Of a DNA stretch of 64,000 nt, positions 44,334 through 53,416 are shown one piece after another; positions within the stretch are counted from its first letter, which is position 1, and the number at the start of each line of letters is the position of its first letter. The notes under the pieces were generated by a model. The model saw only the letters and a program-made list of their open reading frames with translations. It was not told the DNA's origin and did no database searches. The DNA is taken from NCBI RefSeq assembly GCF_900169075.1, contig NZ_LT827015.1, positions 2,682,158 through 2,746,157 of the forward strand. Direction: 5' to 3'. The translations under genes and the position numbers were made by a program. The DNA comes from Chryseobacterium phocaeense (GTDB lineage: Bacteria > Bacteroidota > Bacteroidia > Flavobacteriales > Weeksellaceae).

Positions 44334-45881
44334 ATGAGTATGAAAAAAATTATCTTATGTACTGTGATAGCGGGGCTTGCAAATGCCCAGGCTCCTGCAG
44401 GGTATTACAATTCAGCGAACGGATTAACCGGTGCCGCACTGAAAACAGCATTAAGCTCTATTATCACCAGCGGACATCAGGACAAAGGCTACAGCGGGCT
44501 TTGGACAGGTTATAAAACAACCGACATCGATAAGCACTACGAAAATGACGGCTCTATCATGGATATTTATTCTGAAAAACCAACGGGAACCGATCCTTAC
44601 AAATATACTCCGGGTACCAACCAGTGCGGTACTTATTCTGTAGAAGGCAATTGCTACAACAGAGAACACATTGTTCCGCAAAGTTTATTCAGTGAGGCTT
44701 CTCCTATGGTTTCGGATATTCATTTTATCAGGGCTACAGACGGAAAAGTGAACGGAATGAGAAGCAATTATCCATTCGGGAAAGTGGGATCGGCAACATT
44801 TACTTCCAAAAACGGTTCAAAACTGGGAAGCTCATCTTCTCCAGGATATGCAGGAACTGTTTTTGAGCCGATTGACGAATTTAAAGGGGATGTAGCAAGA
44901 ATGATCTTTTATTTTGTAACCCGTTACCAAAGCAAACTGTCCGGTTTTTCTTCAGGAAATATGCTGGGGAATTCCGCGTTTCCGGGATTACAGACCTGGG
45001 AACTGAACGTTCTGATGGCATGGCACAATCAGGATCCTGTATCTGCTACGGAGATCAGCAGAAATAATGCTTCCTATACTTTTCAGGGGAACAGAAACCC
45101 ATTCATCGACAATCCTAATTATGTAGCACAAATCTGGGGGACTGCCGGTCCTGGAAATCCTGATCCGGGAACTCCAACCAACCCTGGTACCAACTGTGTG
45201 AATGAAACCTTTGAAACAATTCCTTCTGCCAGTGCCTCATCTTACAGCACCAGAACATGGACCGGAAGCGGGATTTCATGGACTGCCACTGATGCAAGAA
45301 CAGACCAGACCATCAATACGAAAGCCATCACGGTAAGAGACGGTGCTTTAACTTCAGGAAGCTCTGCAAATGGTATCGGATCACTGACGGTTACTACACA
45401 GCTTAAGTTTTCAGGAAGCAACGGAACTTTTGATGTAAAAGTGAACGGCACAACGGTAGGAACCGTTCCTTACGGAACTACAGCAGCTACAACAACCATT
45501 AATAATATCAATATTTCAGGAAACGTTACAGTAAGCTTGGTTAACAACTCATCCAGCAACAGAGTGGCTATCGACGATCTTAAATGGACTTGCTATTCAT
45601 CAGCTGCAGGGAAACAGGCACAAAAGGCATCTGTATCCCTTGATGAAAATGCCATTGAGGAGCTTCAGGTATATCCTAACCCGATTTCCGGACAGGAAAT
45701 TTTTGTTAAAGGTGATACCAGCCACATTCAAAAAGCAGAAATTTTCAATCTTCAGGGTAAAACGCTCCAGACGATCAACAATCCTTTTAAAAATGGAAAC
45801 TCTATTAAGATCAGAAATCTTGAGCAGGGAATTTATATTTTAAAACTGGATCAGTCAACTTTGAAGTTTATTGTGAAGTAA
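44334..45881 (+). CDS. Secreted endonuclease I with T9SS sorting domain
   Basis: 515 aa; a second ATG is two codons in. Signal peptide MKKIILCTVIAGLANAQ. The endonuclease I domain (about 22-275) has the catalytic NREHIVPQS (His112) and SDIHFIRATDGKVNGMRSNYPFG typical of EndA/BsnI enzymes. A Pro/Gly/Thr linker leads to a beta-sandwich (about 285-420, NETFETIPSASASS...AIDDLKW) and a type A sorting domain (LQVYPNPISGQEIFVKG...GIYILKLDQSTLKFIVK). It should be exported by T9SS and degrade extracellular DNA or RNA. Confidence 0.93.
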   Translation: MSMKKIILCTVIAGLANAQAPAGYYNSANGLTGAALKTALSSIITSGHQDKGYSGLWTGYKTTDIDKHYENDGSIMDIYSEKPTGTDPYKYTPGTNQCGTYSVEGNCYNREHIVPQSLFSEASPMVSDIHFIRATDGKVNGMRSNYPFGKVGSATFTSKNGSKLGSSSSPGYAGTVFEPIDEFKGDVARMIFYFVTRYQSKLSGFSSGNMLGNSAFPGLQTWELNVLMAWHNQDPVSATEISRNNASYTFQGNRNPFIDNPNYVAQIWGTAGPGNPDPGTPTNPGTNCVNETFETIPSASASSYSTRTWTGSGISWTATDARTDQTINTKAITVRDGALTSGSSANGIGSLTVTTQLKFSGSNGTFDVKVNGTTVGTVPYGTTAATTTINNINISGNVTVSLVNNSSSNRVAIDDLKWTCYSSAAGKQAQKASVSLDENAIEELQVYPNPISGQEIFVKGDTSHIQKAEIFNLQGKTLQTINNPFKNGNSIKIRNLEQGIYILKLDQSTLKFIVK

Positions 45882-45905
45882 CATATTTTCAGATAAAAAA
45901 GATAG

Positions 45906-45928
45906 CCGGTCCAAACTTTTTGGACCGG
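45906..45928 (+). terminator. Intrinsic terminator of the endonuclease gene
   Basis: Perfect 10-bp stem CCGGTCCAAA / TTTGGACCGG, 3-nt loop, T8 tail. Confidence 0.95.
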
Positions 45929-45973
45929 TTTTTTTGTGAAAGTTGATTAAACTATTTGCGGTTTAAAAATCAT

Positions 45974-46260
45974 TAACCACAAAAGGGGCAAAAGTTTTTT
46001 AACACTTTAGTATTTGAAGTTGAATAATGAAGTGCATCAGAAGTTCACATAAGTTTTTAAAAAATCAAAGATTTTTATCCATAATTCTAAATCTGCTCTA
46101 TCTGTTTGATCTGCGTGAGATGAAGTTTGAACCATTAAGGGGAGTTAAGGTTTTAAGAATATTAAGGTGAGCTTCGCTTTAAGAGGTGAGGTGATAATCT
46201 GTTTCATTTTCTTAATTAATCTTAATCCCTTCAATATTCTTAATATTTCGAATTAAAAAT
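45974..46260. repeat. Inverted AAAGTGTTAAAA-family copy and TTAAGATTAATT-rich tail
   Basis: 45974-46080 on the minus strand matches copy C at 39271-39372: AAAATCTTTGATTTTT, ACTTATGTGAACTT, GCACTTCATTATTCAACTTC, AAATACTAAAGTGTTAAA. The rest (46120-46260) is a run of TTAAG/CTTAAT words. No gene in this 413-bp gap. Confidence 0.75.
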
Positions 46261-46294
46261 CCGCATAATCAGCCATATCTTTTAAACAGCAATT

Positions 46295-46678
46295 TTATCT
46301 CCGGGAATTATCTTTTTCCTGAATGATTTTTGACCAGTCGGAGAACATTTTGGTGATGGTGTTCGCATTGATGAGGCTGAAGAAGAACATGCCTGCCAGG
46401 ATGGCCAACCAGCAGTAGGCTAATTTAATTCCGTTCCGGTCGGTTATAAAGAAAAGAATAAGTATGGTAACAGACCCTAATAACAATGTAAACATCAGGG
46501 TATACAGCAAAACATGGATCACATACATACTAAGTTTAAGTTTTCTGAATATCCAACCGATCACTGTTATTGGAATCAGCAGCAGTAATGGAACCAACAG
46601 CGCTCCAAATATAGCAGCCTCCGGATGGGTAATGAGATCCTGCTCAAATCCAAAAAATGTATTAAAACTGAACGCCAT
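46295..46678 (-). CDS. Small multi-span membrane protein downstream of lemA
   Basis: 127 aa from ATG 46678, overlapping the lemA end by 17 nt, so translation is coupled. Three hydrophobic helices (about 18-40, 50-72, 85-105) and a charged C-terminal helix. No family recognised. Last gene of a GIDE-LemA-membrane set, probably one complex in the inner membrane. Confidence 0.65.
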   Translation of the reverse strand: MAFSFNTFFGFEQDLITHPEAAIFGALLVPLLLLIPITVIGWIFRKLKLSMYVIHVLLYTLMFTLLLGSVTILILFFITDRNGIKLAYCWLAILAGMFFFSLINANTITKMFSDWSKIIQEKDNSRR

Positions 46679-47222
46679 GGTATTGCTTTTCAGGATCAGG
46701 AACTTCGAGTAAGGATTTTTCTCTGTAACCGAACATTTTTGCAAAAATTACATTGGGAAATTCGTGGATCCCGATATTGTAAAGGTTTACGCTGTCGTTA
46801 AAAAATTCTCTGCGGTCTGCTATTTTATTTTCAAGTCCGGAAATCCGGCTCTGTAATTCAAGGAAATTAGTGTTGGATTTAAGCTCGGGATAGTTTTCAG
46901 AAACCGCAAAAAATGAGGACAAAGCTTTAGAGGTTTCATTAGCCAGTGCGGTCTTTTTTTCAGAATCTGAAGCGTTAGTGTAGGAAGCCCTCAGCTCAGT
47001 AAGACGGGTAAGAATTTCTTTTTCATAGTTCATGAAATGTTTGGCAACACTGACGAGATTGGGAATTTCATCCGCTCTCTGCTTCAGAACCACATCAATA
47101 TTTCCGTACGCTTTTTCAACATTAAATTTAAGCATGACCAATTTGTTATATAAATTGATCAGAAAGCTGATTATGGCAACTCCCAGTAATCCGAGTAATA
47201 TGATGGCGACCGTCCGGTTCAT
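46662..47222 (-). CDS. lemA: LemA-family membrane protein
   Basis: 186 aa from ATG 47222. One N-terminal transmembrane helix (TVAIILLGLLGVAIISFLINLYNKLV), then helical hairpins with the LemA signature NVEKAYGNIDVVLKQRADEIPNLVSVAKHFM and the ending AKMFGYREKSLLEVPDPEK. LemA proteins are membrane anchors of unknown function. The start overlaps the stop of the GIDE-domain gene by 1 nt (TAATG). Confidence 0.92.
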   Translation of the reverse strand: MNRTVAIILLGLLGVAIISFLINLYNKLVMLKFNVEKAYGNIDVVLKQRADEIPNLVSVAKHFMNYEKEILTRLTELRASYTNASDSEKKTALANETSKALSSFFAVSENYPELKSNTNFLELQSRISGLENKIADRREFFNDSVNLYNIGIHEFPNVIFAKMFGYREKSLLEVPDPEKQYHGVQF

Positions 47223-48004
47223 TATTGTACAAGTATATAAATAATTATTAAAAGAATAATGGAACAGATGAATAGGAATGACCTCAGCAGCGGCTGATAC
47301 TTGTTCCAAACGGTGATTCCAGATGCGGAAGTGATTCCCAGGATTTTATAATGTTCATCTCTCCGAATAAACGGAACGCCGTCATTAACGTCTGCATAAC
47401 CCACCAAAAGCATTTTCTGGCCATCTTTCAATAGAGTTTCCGTATATCTTTTACGGTTGTTACTGCTCACATTGGTTTCTCCCAGCAGAATAAATTCAAT
47501 TTTATCCGGCTGTACTTCTATGGTTCCCGTCTCGTCCTTCATCTGGAAAACATTGCATTGGGTTTCCCGGTGAACGGTGGTATAAGACGGCCTGCCATCA
47601 GAATCTTCAGTGATATCTTCTATGGTATAATAATATCCTATGCATGTTTCATGATTCACGGGAGAAAGCATCGGGTTTTTCATGACAAGGGTTCCTTCCA
47701 CTTCCACCAAGCCTTTGGCTAATGAATGAATTTTTGAGGTGGGAAGCGAGGCCTGCAGCCTTAGAAAACGTCTGGAAGCAGTAGGCCGCACTATGCTGAA
47801 AAAGATAAAAATAATAATCAGTACCGGTACAAGCATCAATGCGCGGCCCGCGTAATCATCATAATTTTTATAGATGTGATCCAGATAGGCATGGAGAGGC
47901 ATTTTTTCTTTTAAAATCCGCCAGAGAATAAAATAAAGAAAACAGAACACAACAATTCCTATGATTGCATATTCTGTTTTCGTCAGTTTTCTTTTATTCT
48001 CCAT
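47222..48004 (-). CDS. GIDE-domain membrane protein
   Basis: 260 aa. Two N-terminal helices (about 13-33 and 56-74), a soluble domain (about 88-225) and a C-terminal helix (about 238-258). The domain resembles GIDE, first named in a mitochondrial E3 ligase: KIHSLAKGLVEVEGTL, NHETCIGYYYTIED, FQMKDETGTIEVQP, LLKDGQKMLLVGYAD. No RING finger, so no ligase role is implied. GIDE and LemA genes are often adjacent in bacteria, supporting a shared membrane complex. Confidence 0.75.
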   Translation of the reverse strand: MENKRKLTKTEYAIIGIVVFCFLYFILWRILKEKMPLHAYLDHIYKNYDDYAGRALMLVPVLIIIFIFFSIVRPTASRRFLRLQASLPTSKIHSLAKGLVEVEGTLVMKNPMLSPVNHETCIGYYYTIEDITEDSDGRPSYTTVHRETQCNVFQMKDETGTIEVQPDKIEFILLGETNVSSNNRKRYTETLLKDGQKMLLVGYADVNDGVPFIRRDEHYKILGITSASGITVWNKYQPLLRSFLFICSIILLIIIYILVQ

Positions 48005-48073
48005 TAATTTTTGAATGAGGTGTATTTTGATTCAAAAATAGTTTTTATTTTATTGGGAGAGGCTATTTTTATG

Positions 48074-48730
48074 TTATTTCATATAATTATACCACGGAGA
48101 CCCCTGCGGGGCTGGATATTTCAATCCAAAAACGGCATTATCTTTATACGCTTCTTTGGTAACGGTTACATATTTGTTTCTGATTCTGCCATCATCTTCA
48201 ATGGCAATACTCAGAATGGAATAGCTTTTTCCATTATCCCAGAAAAAGGAGGTAGGATATGTAAATGAGTTTTTTTCACCCTGATTCCATGAAACCTTAT
48301 CCGGTGCCACTTTTTTAAGTTTTTCAAAGATTGGTTTTATCAGCCTGGCATCTACAATAGCTTTATCCGTTACCGTAGCGGTGGGTTTTCCATGTTTTCC
48401 GACTATCTTCTCAACAAATTCTAAAGAATATTTTTCAGAGGCATTGGTGTCTATGGCTCCTACTTTCCCATTATAGACTGTGATTCTTGTCCCCATCGTA
48501 TTATCCAAAGGAATATTTCCATATGTCAAACCCTTATTTTCATCTGCATAATACTGCATTACATCCGGCTTTGATTCATTATGATCTTTCAGAAATAAAT
48601 CTTTGTTTTCAAAATCATACTTTTTTGCATCTTCTCCTACTAAAACTGAAGAAAGATCAAATGATTTATTTCCACAGCAGATATTGATGAGTACAATGAA
48701 TATTAAAATTAAAAATTTCTTATTTTTCAT
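48074..48730 (-). CDS. Uncharacterised lipoprotein in the T6SS effector row
   Basis: 218 aa with lipobox LINICCGNK (Cys18 or 19). Periplasmic-type soluble body, charged, with a mid-protein EFVEKIVGKHGKPTATVTDK and a Trp-containing C-terminal sheet. No family recognised. It is the last tightly spaced gene of the row starting at tssD, 23 bp after the preceding gene. Periplasmic lipoproteins in such positions are often immunity proteins; here that is inference only. The gene's overall form (small lipoprotein with aromatic C-terminus) is like the one at 49527. Confidence 0.6.
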   Translation of the reverse strand: MKNKKFLILIFIVLINICCGNKSFDLSSVLVGEDAKKYDFENKDLFLKDHNESKPDVMQYYADENKGLTYGNIPLDNTMGTRITVYNGKVGAIDTNASEKYSLEFVEKIVGKHGKPTATVTDKAIVDARLIKPIFEKLKKVAPDKVSWNQGEKNSFTYPTSFFWDNGKSYSILSIAIEDDGRIRNKYVTVTKEAYKDNAVFGLKYPAPQGSPWYNYMK

Positions 48731-48753
48731 AATTATATCCTACTGCATATCAG

Positions 48754-49524
48754 CTAGATGATTTCAAACTCATCCTTTCCTTCAGGAATATAAAATGTGA
48801 GGGGTAAGACCAGCTCTTCATCTGTTTCAGGATTTTCCAACCGTAATGCAGACATCATATCCGTAGATTTTAAGGCAGCCAATTTTCCGTACGCTGAATA
48901 TTCGATGTAAATATCGTCAAGAAGGGGCTGCGGTCTGTATCCGCTCTTCATATCGGAAATAACTCCGCCCATTCTGCTTTCTGCCTGGTTTTTACTCAAA
49001 TACATGGCTAAAGCATTATTCCCTTCTCTTTTCTGATACTGTGAGATAAATGAATCATAATTTCCACTATTGATCTGTCTGATGATTTCATTATATTTCC
49101 TGATCAGCCTTTCTTTAACATCGAATTTTGCATCTTTCAGATTGATTCCATTCTGCCAAGCATCAAGCTTATAGGGAACATCTGCGTTGAAAGTACTGGT
49201 ATGACCGATAAAAGGAATGGTTTTGTCCGGTTTTTGGGTAAAATATTCATCGAACTGCTTCAAAAAAACATAATCTCCGGAGGACACATCGTACACATTT
49301 ACTCTATATCTCATATAGGAATCGTCATGCATCTCTGTTTGCCCTTCCATCGGCAGTCCCTTCACTTCTATGGTTTGCTTGCCACTTTCTAGAATGAGGT
49401 GATTCACTGGAAAGTCTGATCTGGTTTGTCCGTCAATACTCAATGAAATTAATTCCACATCATTTATTTTGATCTGGAAAGAGCACATGACGGCGCTAAA
49501 ATCTATTTCGTAATAAGGTTTCAT
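48754..49524 (-). CDS. Uncharacterised 256-aa cytoplasmic protein in the T6SS effector row
   Basis: No signal peptide. Begins MKPYYEIDFSAVMCSFQIKINDVELISLSIDG, a beta-sandwich-like start (strands to about residue 120), then a helical middle (ERLIRKYNEIIRQINSGNYDSFISQYQKREG) and a beta tail ending PLTFYIPEGKDEFEII. Family not recognised. It is 2 bp from the lipoprotein gene upstream, so tightly coupled. Could be an immunity protein, an effector chaperone or a small effector; nothing decides. Confidence 0.6.
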   Translation of the reverse strand: MKPYYEIDFSAVMCSFQIKINDVELISLSIDGQTRSDFPVNHLILESGKQTIEVKGLPMEGQTEMHDDSYMRYRVNVYDVSSGDYVFLKQFDEYFTQKPDKTIPFIGHTSTFNADVPYKLDAWQNGINLKDAKFDVKERLIRKYNEIIRQINSGNYDSFISQYQKREGNNALAMYLSKNQAESRMGGVISDMKSGYRPQPLLDDIYIEYSAYGKLAALKSTDMMSALRLENPETDEELVLPLTFYIPEGKDEFEII

Positions 49525-49526
49525 TG

Positions 49527-50114
49527 TTATTTTTTTGGATAGGCAAGGGTAAAACTGTCAAGAATAGAGAACACGCTTGCATCTGAAGCATTCTCTACGC
49601 GGGTTCCTTTCTTTACAACCACCAGCTTGGTGTTGGTATATTTTGCATTATCCTCTGTTAGTTCCTGGGTTTGGGTTAAAAAAATCCATTTATTTTTTGC
49701 AGCTGCGTCCCAGAAATAAGCCAATCCGGTTTTGTCAGTTGATCGTTTTTCCGGATTACCGTAGGTTTTAGTCAGATAATCAATTACTTTTTTTCCTTCG
49801 TCTTCTTTGGTAAGATTAAGGATAAATCCCAGATACTTATTATCCTGGTAAGAGTTTACGAATATCGAAAGATTATTGTTTGAGTACTCATATCCTTTGG
49901 GAACCGAGTAGGCAGAAAAAGAAGCCGTTCCCAGTTTATAATTCTGGATTTCCGCCTGCTTATATGATAATAATGCATAATTGGCTTCTGTTTCCTTCTC
50001 TCCTTTTGATATATTTCCAGGTACTTTTTCGTCAAATTTAAGAGTTTCAAGATCAGTTTGTCCATTACAGGATACAATAGCTAAAAAACTAAATAATAAG
50101 ATAAGATTTTTCAT
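49527..50114 (-). CDS. Small lipoprotein following the OmpA-domain protein
   Basis: 195 aa from ATG 50114; the frame opens upstream inside the neighbour. Signal MKNLILLFSFLAIVSCNGQ with Cys16. The body has VIDYLTKTYGNPEKRST, FWDAAAKNKWIFLTQTQEL and a strand-rich end. Not recognised. As the first gene after the 929-aa OmpA-domain protein, it is the best positional candidate for that protein's periplasmic immunity partner (inference). Confidence 0.6.
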   Translation of the reverse strand: MKNLILLFSFLAIVSCNGQTDLETLKFDEKVPGNISKGEKETEANYALLSYKQAEIQNYKLGTASFSAYSVPKGYEYSNNNLSIFVNSYQDNKYLGFILNLTKEDEGKKVIDYLTKTYGNPEKRSTDKTGLAYFWDAAAKNKWIFLTQTQELTEDNAKYTNTKLVVVKKGTRVENASDASVFSILDSFTLAYPKK

Positions 50115-50124
50115 TGTAAGCATA

Positions 50125-52914
50125 TTAATCATTTTTAATGAGCGGAATATTTGCACTTATTCCAAAGTAAGATTCTAATTCTTTTATAACATCAAACGGA
50201 GGGATCACATTTTTGAAATCTCCTTTTGCAATTTCATATTTTCCGTTTCTGCTTTCCTGTACTTTATGCTTGTTTTTTGCAATTTTAATCGCAAGACCTA
50301 CGCTGATGGTCACTACATACTGGGCATCAAGTCCGTCAAATCCAAGAGCAGGACGGTAATACAGACCTTTATCATCATAATTGATGCCATGTCCGAATGT
50401 AATGGAAGCGCTTCCTGACGCCGAAGCCTCAAAGTAGGCCTCTGCTTTGATAACGGCCAATGAAACCTCTCCCATAATTTTCACCCCTACTTTTAATTCT
50501 ATTTTAAGTTTGGTTTTCGTATTTATTTTAAATTCGGAATCTTTCAGTTTTCCGACTGTATTAAAATTAAAACTTGACTCTACATCAATTGTACTTGAAA
50601 TAATAAGGTCCATAAAGATATCCACAGAAGCTTTAAAACCTGCATTGTCATTTCCTACATCAATTCCGGATTTCAGTTTCCCCTGAATTTCCTGATAGAG
50701 TCTTGTAACTCCCGGTGCCGCCGTACCTCCGCTTACTGCACCGGCAATACCGAATACCAATGCCCCAAGCAAATCCACTGTCATTTCAAGACCAATCAGC
50801 GGGCTGGCTTTTAATTCTATAGTACCATCTGTGCCGACAATCATATTATTGTCTTTGGGATGCTTCAAAAGCCAGTTTCCTGAAAGTTCAAGGTTGGGTG
50901 GCTTTACAGCGAAACTTACCGGAATTCCTTTGGGTGAAATGGAACGTACTTTCCCTTTGGCCTGTTTTGTAATTCCATCCGACATGGCTCCTATGGAAGC
51001 GAAGGTGTCATATATTTTTTTGAATTTTGTTTCGTATTCGTATTTAAATTCTTTTTCCTGTTTGTCGTTATTCCATTTTGCTTTTAAGCTGAAACCCAGT
51101 GATGCATCTTTCTGCTTCCATCTTTTCTCTGCGCCCATTTTACCGGCTCTTTTCTGCAGTTCTTTATGCTCATGCGGATCCATGTTCATCCATGTCACAC
51201 TGAGGTCATTCGTTAAGTTCAGAAAAAAGCTCAACGTCCACTTGATGTCAGGGTATGCTTTGATCAGTACGGTTGTCCGTTTTTCATTGCTGTAATACCT
51301 GCAGCTATGTACGTGAAGGTGGAATTGGTTGGGCGTTGTATTTCCCGGAAAGATATATCTTATGGGCAGAGCATTAAACTGAGAGAGATCAGAATACACC
51401 TCATAATTGAAAGATGGTGTGGTGAACGTCTTTTTAGAATCACCCGCATCTATCTCCTGCCCCACATCTACCACATAAATTTCTTTTTTATGTTTATGCT
51501 TGCTGTCCCTGAAACAAATTTTAGTATCAAAGCCTGCAATATCTATGGTAAGATTTTTTTTGGTGGAAACACTTGGTGCCACTACCTCATATATGATGGT
51601 TTGGGCATCGTGGGCATTAAACACAAAAGATATATCTACTCTTCTGTTATTTTCATAGTCTTTTTCATCTTTATACTTGATGTTATCCCGTCCCATCTTA
51701 TCATCCGTAGGATCTACCTCTCCTTTTCCGGTAGAAATTATCCTGCGGGGATCCAGCCCACCGTCTGCAAAGAATTTTTTTACAATGTCAGATCTTTTCT
51801 GGGACAACCCTTTATTATAGTTTTGCTTTCCTATAACACAGGCATAACCACTTAAATTGATAGTAGAGTCCTTATGCTCAAGAAGGAATTTAAGAACATT
51901 GTTCAATATAGCTTCTCCGTCTTTATCAATGACCGTGGAATCGAATTTATAGAAAATCGTTCTTTGTATGTGCTCCTGCCCTGTTTTAAGCTGTTTTGCT
52001 CCTTTCCCATTATTAAAAGCCACGACTGTTGTATTGTCCGCTTTGCCATCCTTCATTTCGGTTTCAGTAATTTTGATGACTTCAAACTTACATGGCTCAT
52101 ACCTGACAGCGCTCACATCCGGTTTATAAACCTTGGTAGGTGTCTGATTTTTGCTGACATTGGCATTGGTAGTGACCACTTTGTTTTTTACGTTCAGATA
52201 GATGGCGTGAAGATCATCACCCAGATTATCCTTAATGTACTTTTTGGAAGTGGAATCTTTTACCTTAATATAAAATTCCTCCACCTTCTGGATGTTCTCT
52301 ACGTGAGCCATCCATGAGTAGGTGTTTTCTATTTTTAAATTGACTTCCCCGTCTATTACCTGTACATTGTTGTAGGTATGGATCAGCTTATCTCCTTTTG
52401 CGGTCTGCTGGTTCCAGATCTCAACACTTACCGTATTTCCGTTGAGGCCTTCCGTTGTAAGATTCAGATAGACAATATGGCCGTAGGAAATATAGTTGGT
52501 TTGATTCTGGTTTTTAATGCTGGTTTTGCTTCCTCTCTGCGTGGTCCATTTACTGGTCACAATTTTGGGTTCGCACCAGCCTTTTACGTATAAACCTACG
52601 TTGTTTTTGGTATCCCTTTTACCGGAAAAACTGGCCTCGATATAGAACTGGTAGCTGCCGCAGTACTGCTTATCAATCCTGAATTTATAGCCTGTAGTAG
52701 ACGGAACCTGATAAATAATGATTTTACGGTCATTGGTTTGCCTCATCCAGATCACCGGCTTCTTTTTGTCCTCGGCTGTGGTATCCGGCAGCCATTCACT
52801 CACCTGGAAAGTCACATCCTGATTTGGCACAATAGTCACTCTCTGACCTGCAACAGACATTTTCGGATAATAATTACCTTTTGTAACCCTTATTTTTTTT
52901 ACACCTTTTGCCAT
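50125..52914 (-). CDS. Large OmpA-domain protein, candidate T6SS effector
   Basis: 929 aa, no signal peptide. The N-terminal 300 residues are beta-rich, with tandem Ig-like segments (VTIVPNQDVTFQVSEWLPD; ISYGHIVYLNLTTEGLNGNTVSVEIW). An OmpA C-terminal-like peptidoglycan-binding domain spans about 315-430 (TIFYKFDSTVIDKDGEAILNNVL; GLSQKRSDIVKKFFADGGLDPRRI; ENNRRVDISF). The last 490 residues are unrecognised, with a Gly/Ala-rich hydrophobic stretch LLGALVFGIAGAVSGGTAAPG (about 725-745) followed by long amphipathic strands. It follows the PAAR-like gene by 11 bp. Lack of a signal with a periplasmic-type domain fits T6SS delivery. Confidence 0.7.
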   Translation of the reverse strand: MAKGVKKIRVTKGNYYPKMSVAGQRVTIVPNQDVTFQVSEWLPDTTAEDKKKPVIWMRQTNDRKIIIYQVPSTTGYKFRIDKQYCGSYQFYIEASFSGKRDTKNNVGLYVKGWCEPKIVTSKWTTQRGSKTSIKNQNQTNYISYGHIVYLNLTTEGLNGNTVSVEIWNQQTAKGDKLIHTYNNVQVIDGEVNLKIENTYSWMAHVENIQKVEEFYIKVKDSTSKKYIKDNLGDDLHAIYLNVKNKVVTTNANVSKNQTPTKVYKPDVSAVRYEPCKFEVIKITETEMKDGKADNTTVVAFNNGKGAKQLKTGQEHIQRTIFYKFDSTVIDKDGEAILNNVLKFLLEHKDSTINLSGYACVIGKQNYNKGLSQKRSDIVKKFFADGGLDPRRIISTGKGEVDPTDDKMGRDNIKYKDEKDYENNRRVDISFVFNAHDAQTIIYEVVAPSVSTKKNLTIDIAGFDTKICFRDSKHKHKKEIYVVDVGQEIDAGDSKKTFTTPSFNYEVYSDLSQFNALPIRYIFPGNTTPNQFHLHVHSCRYYSNEKRTTVLIKAYPDIKWTLSFFLNLTNDLSVTWMNMDPHEHKELQKRAGKMGAEKRWKQKDASLGFSLKAKWNNDKQEKEFKYEYETKFKKIYDTFASIGAMSDGITKQAKGKVRSISPKGIPVSFAVKPPNLELSGNWLLKHPKDNNMIVGTDGTIELKASPLIGLEMTVDLLGALVFGIAGAVSGGTAAPGVTRLYQEIQGKLKSGIDVGNDNAGFKASVDIFMDLIISSTIDVESSFNFNTVGKLKDSEFKINTKTKLKIELKVGVKIMGEVSLAVIKAEAYFEASASGSASITFGHGINYDDKGLYYRPALGFDGLDAQYVVTISVGLAIKIAKNKHKVQESRNGKYEIAKGDFKNVIPPFDVIKELESYFGISANIPLIKND

Positions 52915-52925
52915 TTCTTTATCGT

Positions 52926-53414
52926 TTAGTTTACACTGTCTTCCCCGCCATACCTGGGTTGCTCATTATACATTTCCTCGGAATCCACCAGCGGATTGAT
53001 CTGCTGCTGCACGTCCTGATCGGCATTTTTAAAGTTCTGCGCACTGCCTTCCGTTCTCTGCCCGTGGTCTATGATTTCAATACACGGTGTTCCGGCGATG
53101 GCACAGACTGCCTTGCTGGTTTCCACGATGATGTATCCGCCGTTGTTGAGCTGCACTTTTTCATAGAAATCCTTCCATTCCGTTACCATGATCTTGCAGG
53201 GCGGCGGCGGGCTTCCCATTTTGGTGCAGTTTCCGAATGTATTTTTTTCAAATGTGGCGGCTCCTATTTCCTTCGTGGTAACGATCAGTTTTTTGGAGGC
53301 CTGTTTATCATTGGCGTATTCTTTCTCATGTGAGAGTACTTTAAGCTTGTCCGGAGCCTGCCCGAACTGGCATTTGCACGTAGCACCCTGTACTACAATA
53401 TGTTTTTCTGCCAT
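52926..53414 (-). CDS. DUF4280 PAAR-like spike protein
   Basis: 162 aa. The DUF4280 pattern is clear: AEKHIVVQGATCKCQFG at the start, then KLIVTTKEIGAATFEKNTFGNCTKMGSPPPPCKI, and SKAVCAIAGTPCIEIIDHGQ. Cysteines probably bind a metal at the tip of the cone. Bacteroidota PAAR-like proteins of this type sharpen the VgrG spike and carry effectors. It sits next to the OmpA-domain protein, its likely cargo, and 2 bp from the 345-aa gene. Confidence 0.88.
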   Translation of the reverse strand: MAEKHIVVQGATCKCQFGQAPDKLKVLSHEKEYANDKQASKKLIVTTKEIGAATFEKNTFGNCTKMGSPPPPCKIMVTEWKDFYEKVQLNNGGYIIVETSKAVCAIAGTPCIEIIDHGQRTEGSAQNFKNADQDVQQQINPLVDSEEMYNEQPRYGGEDSVN

Positions 53415-53416
53415 GG

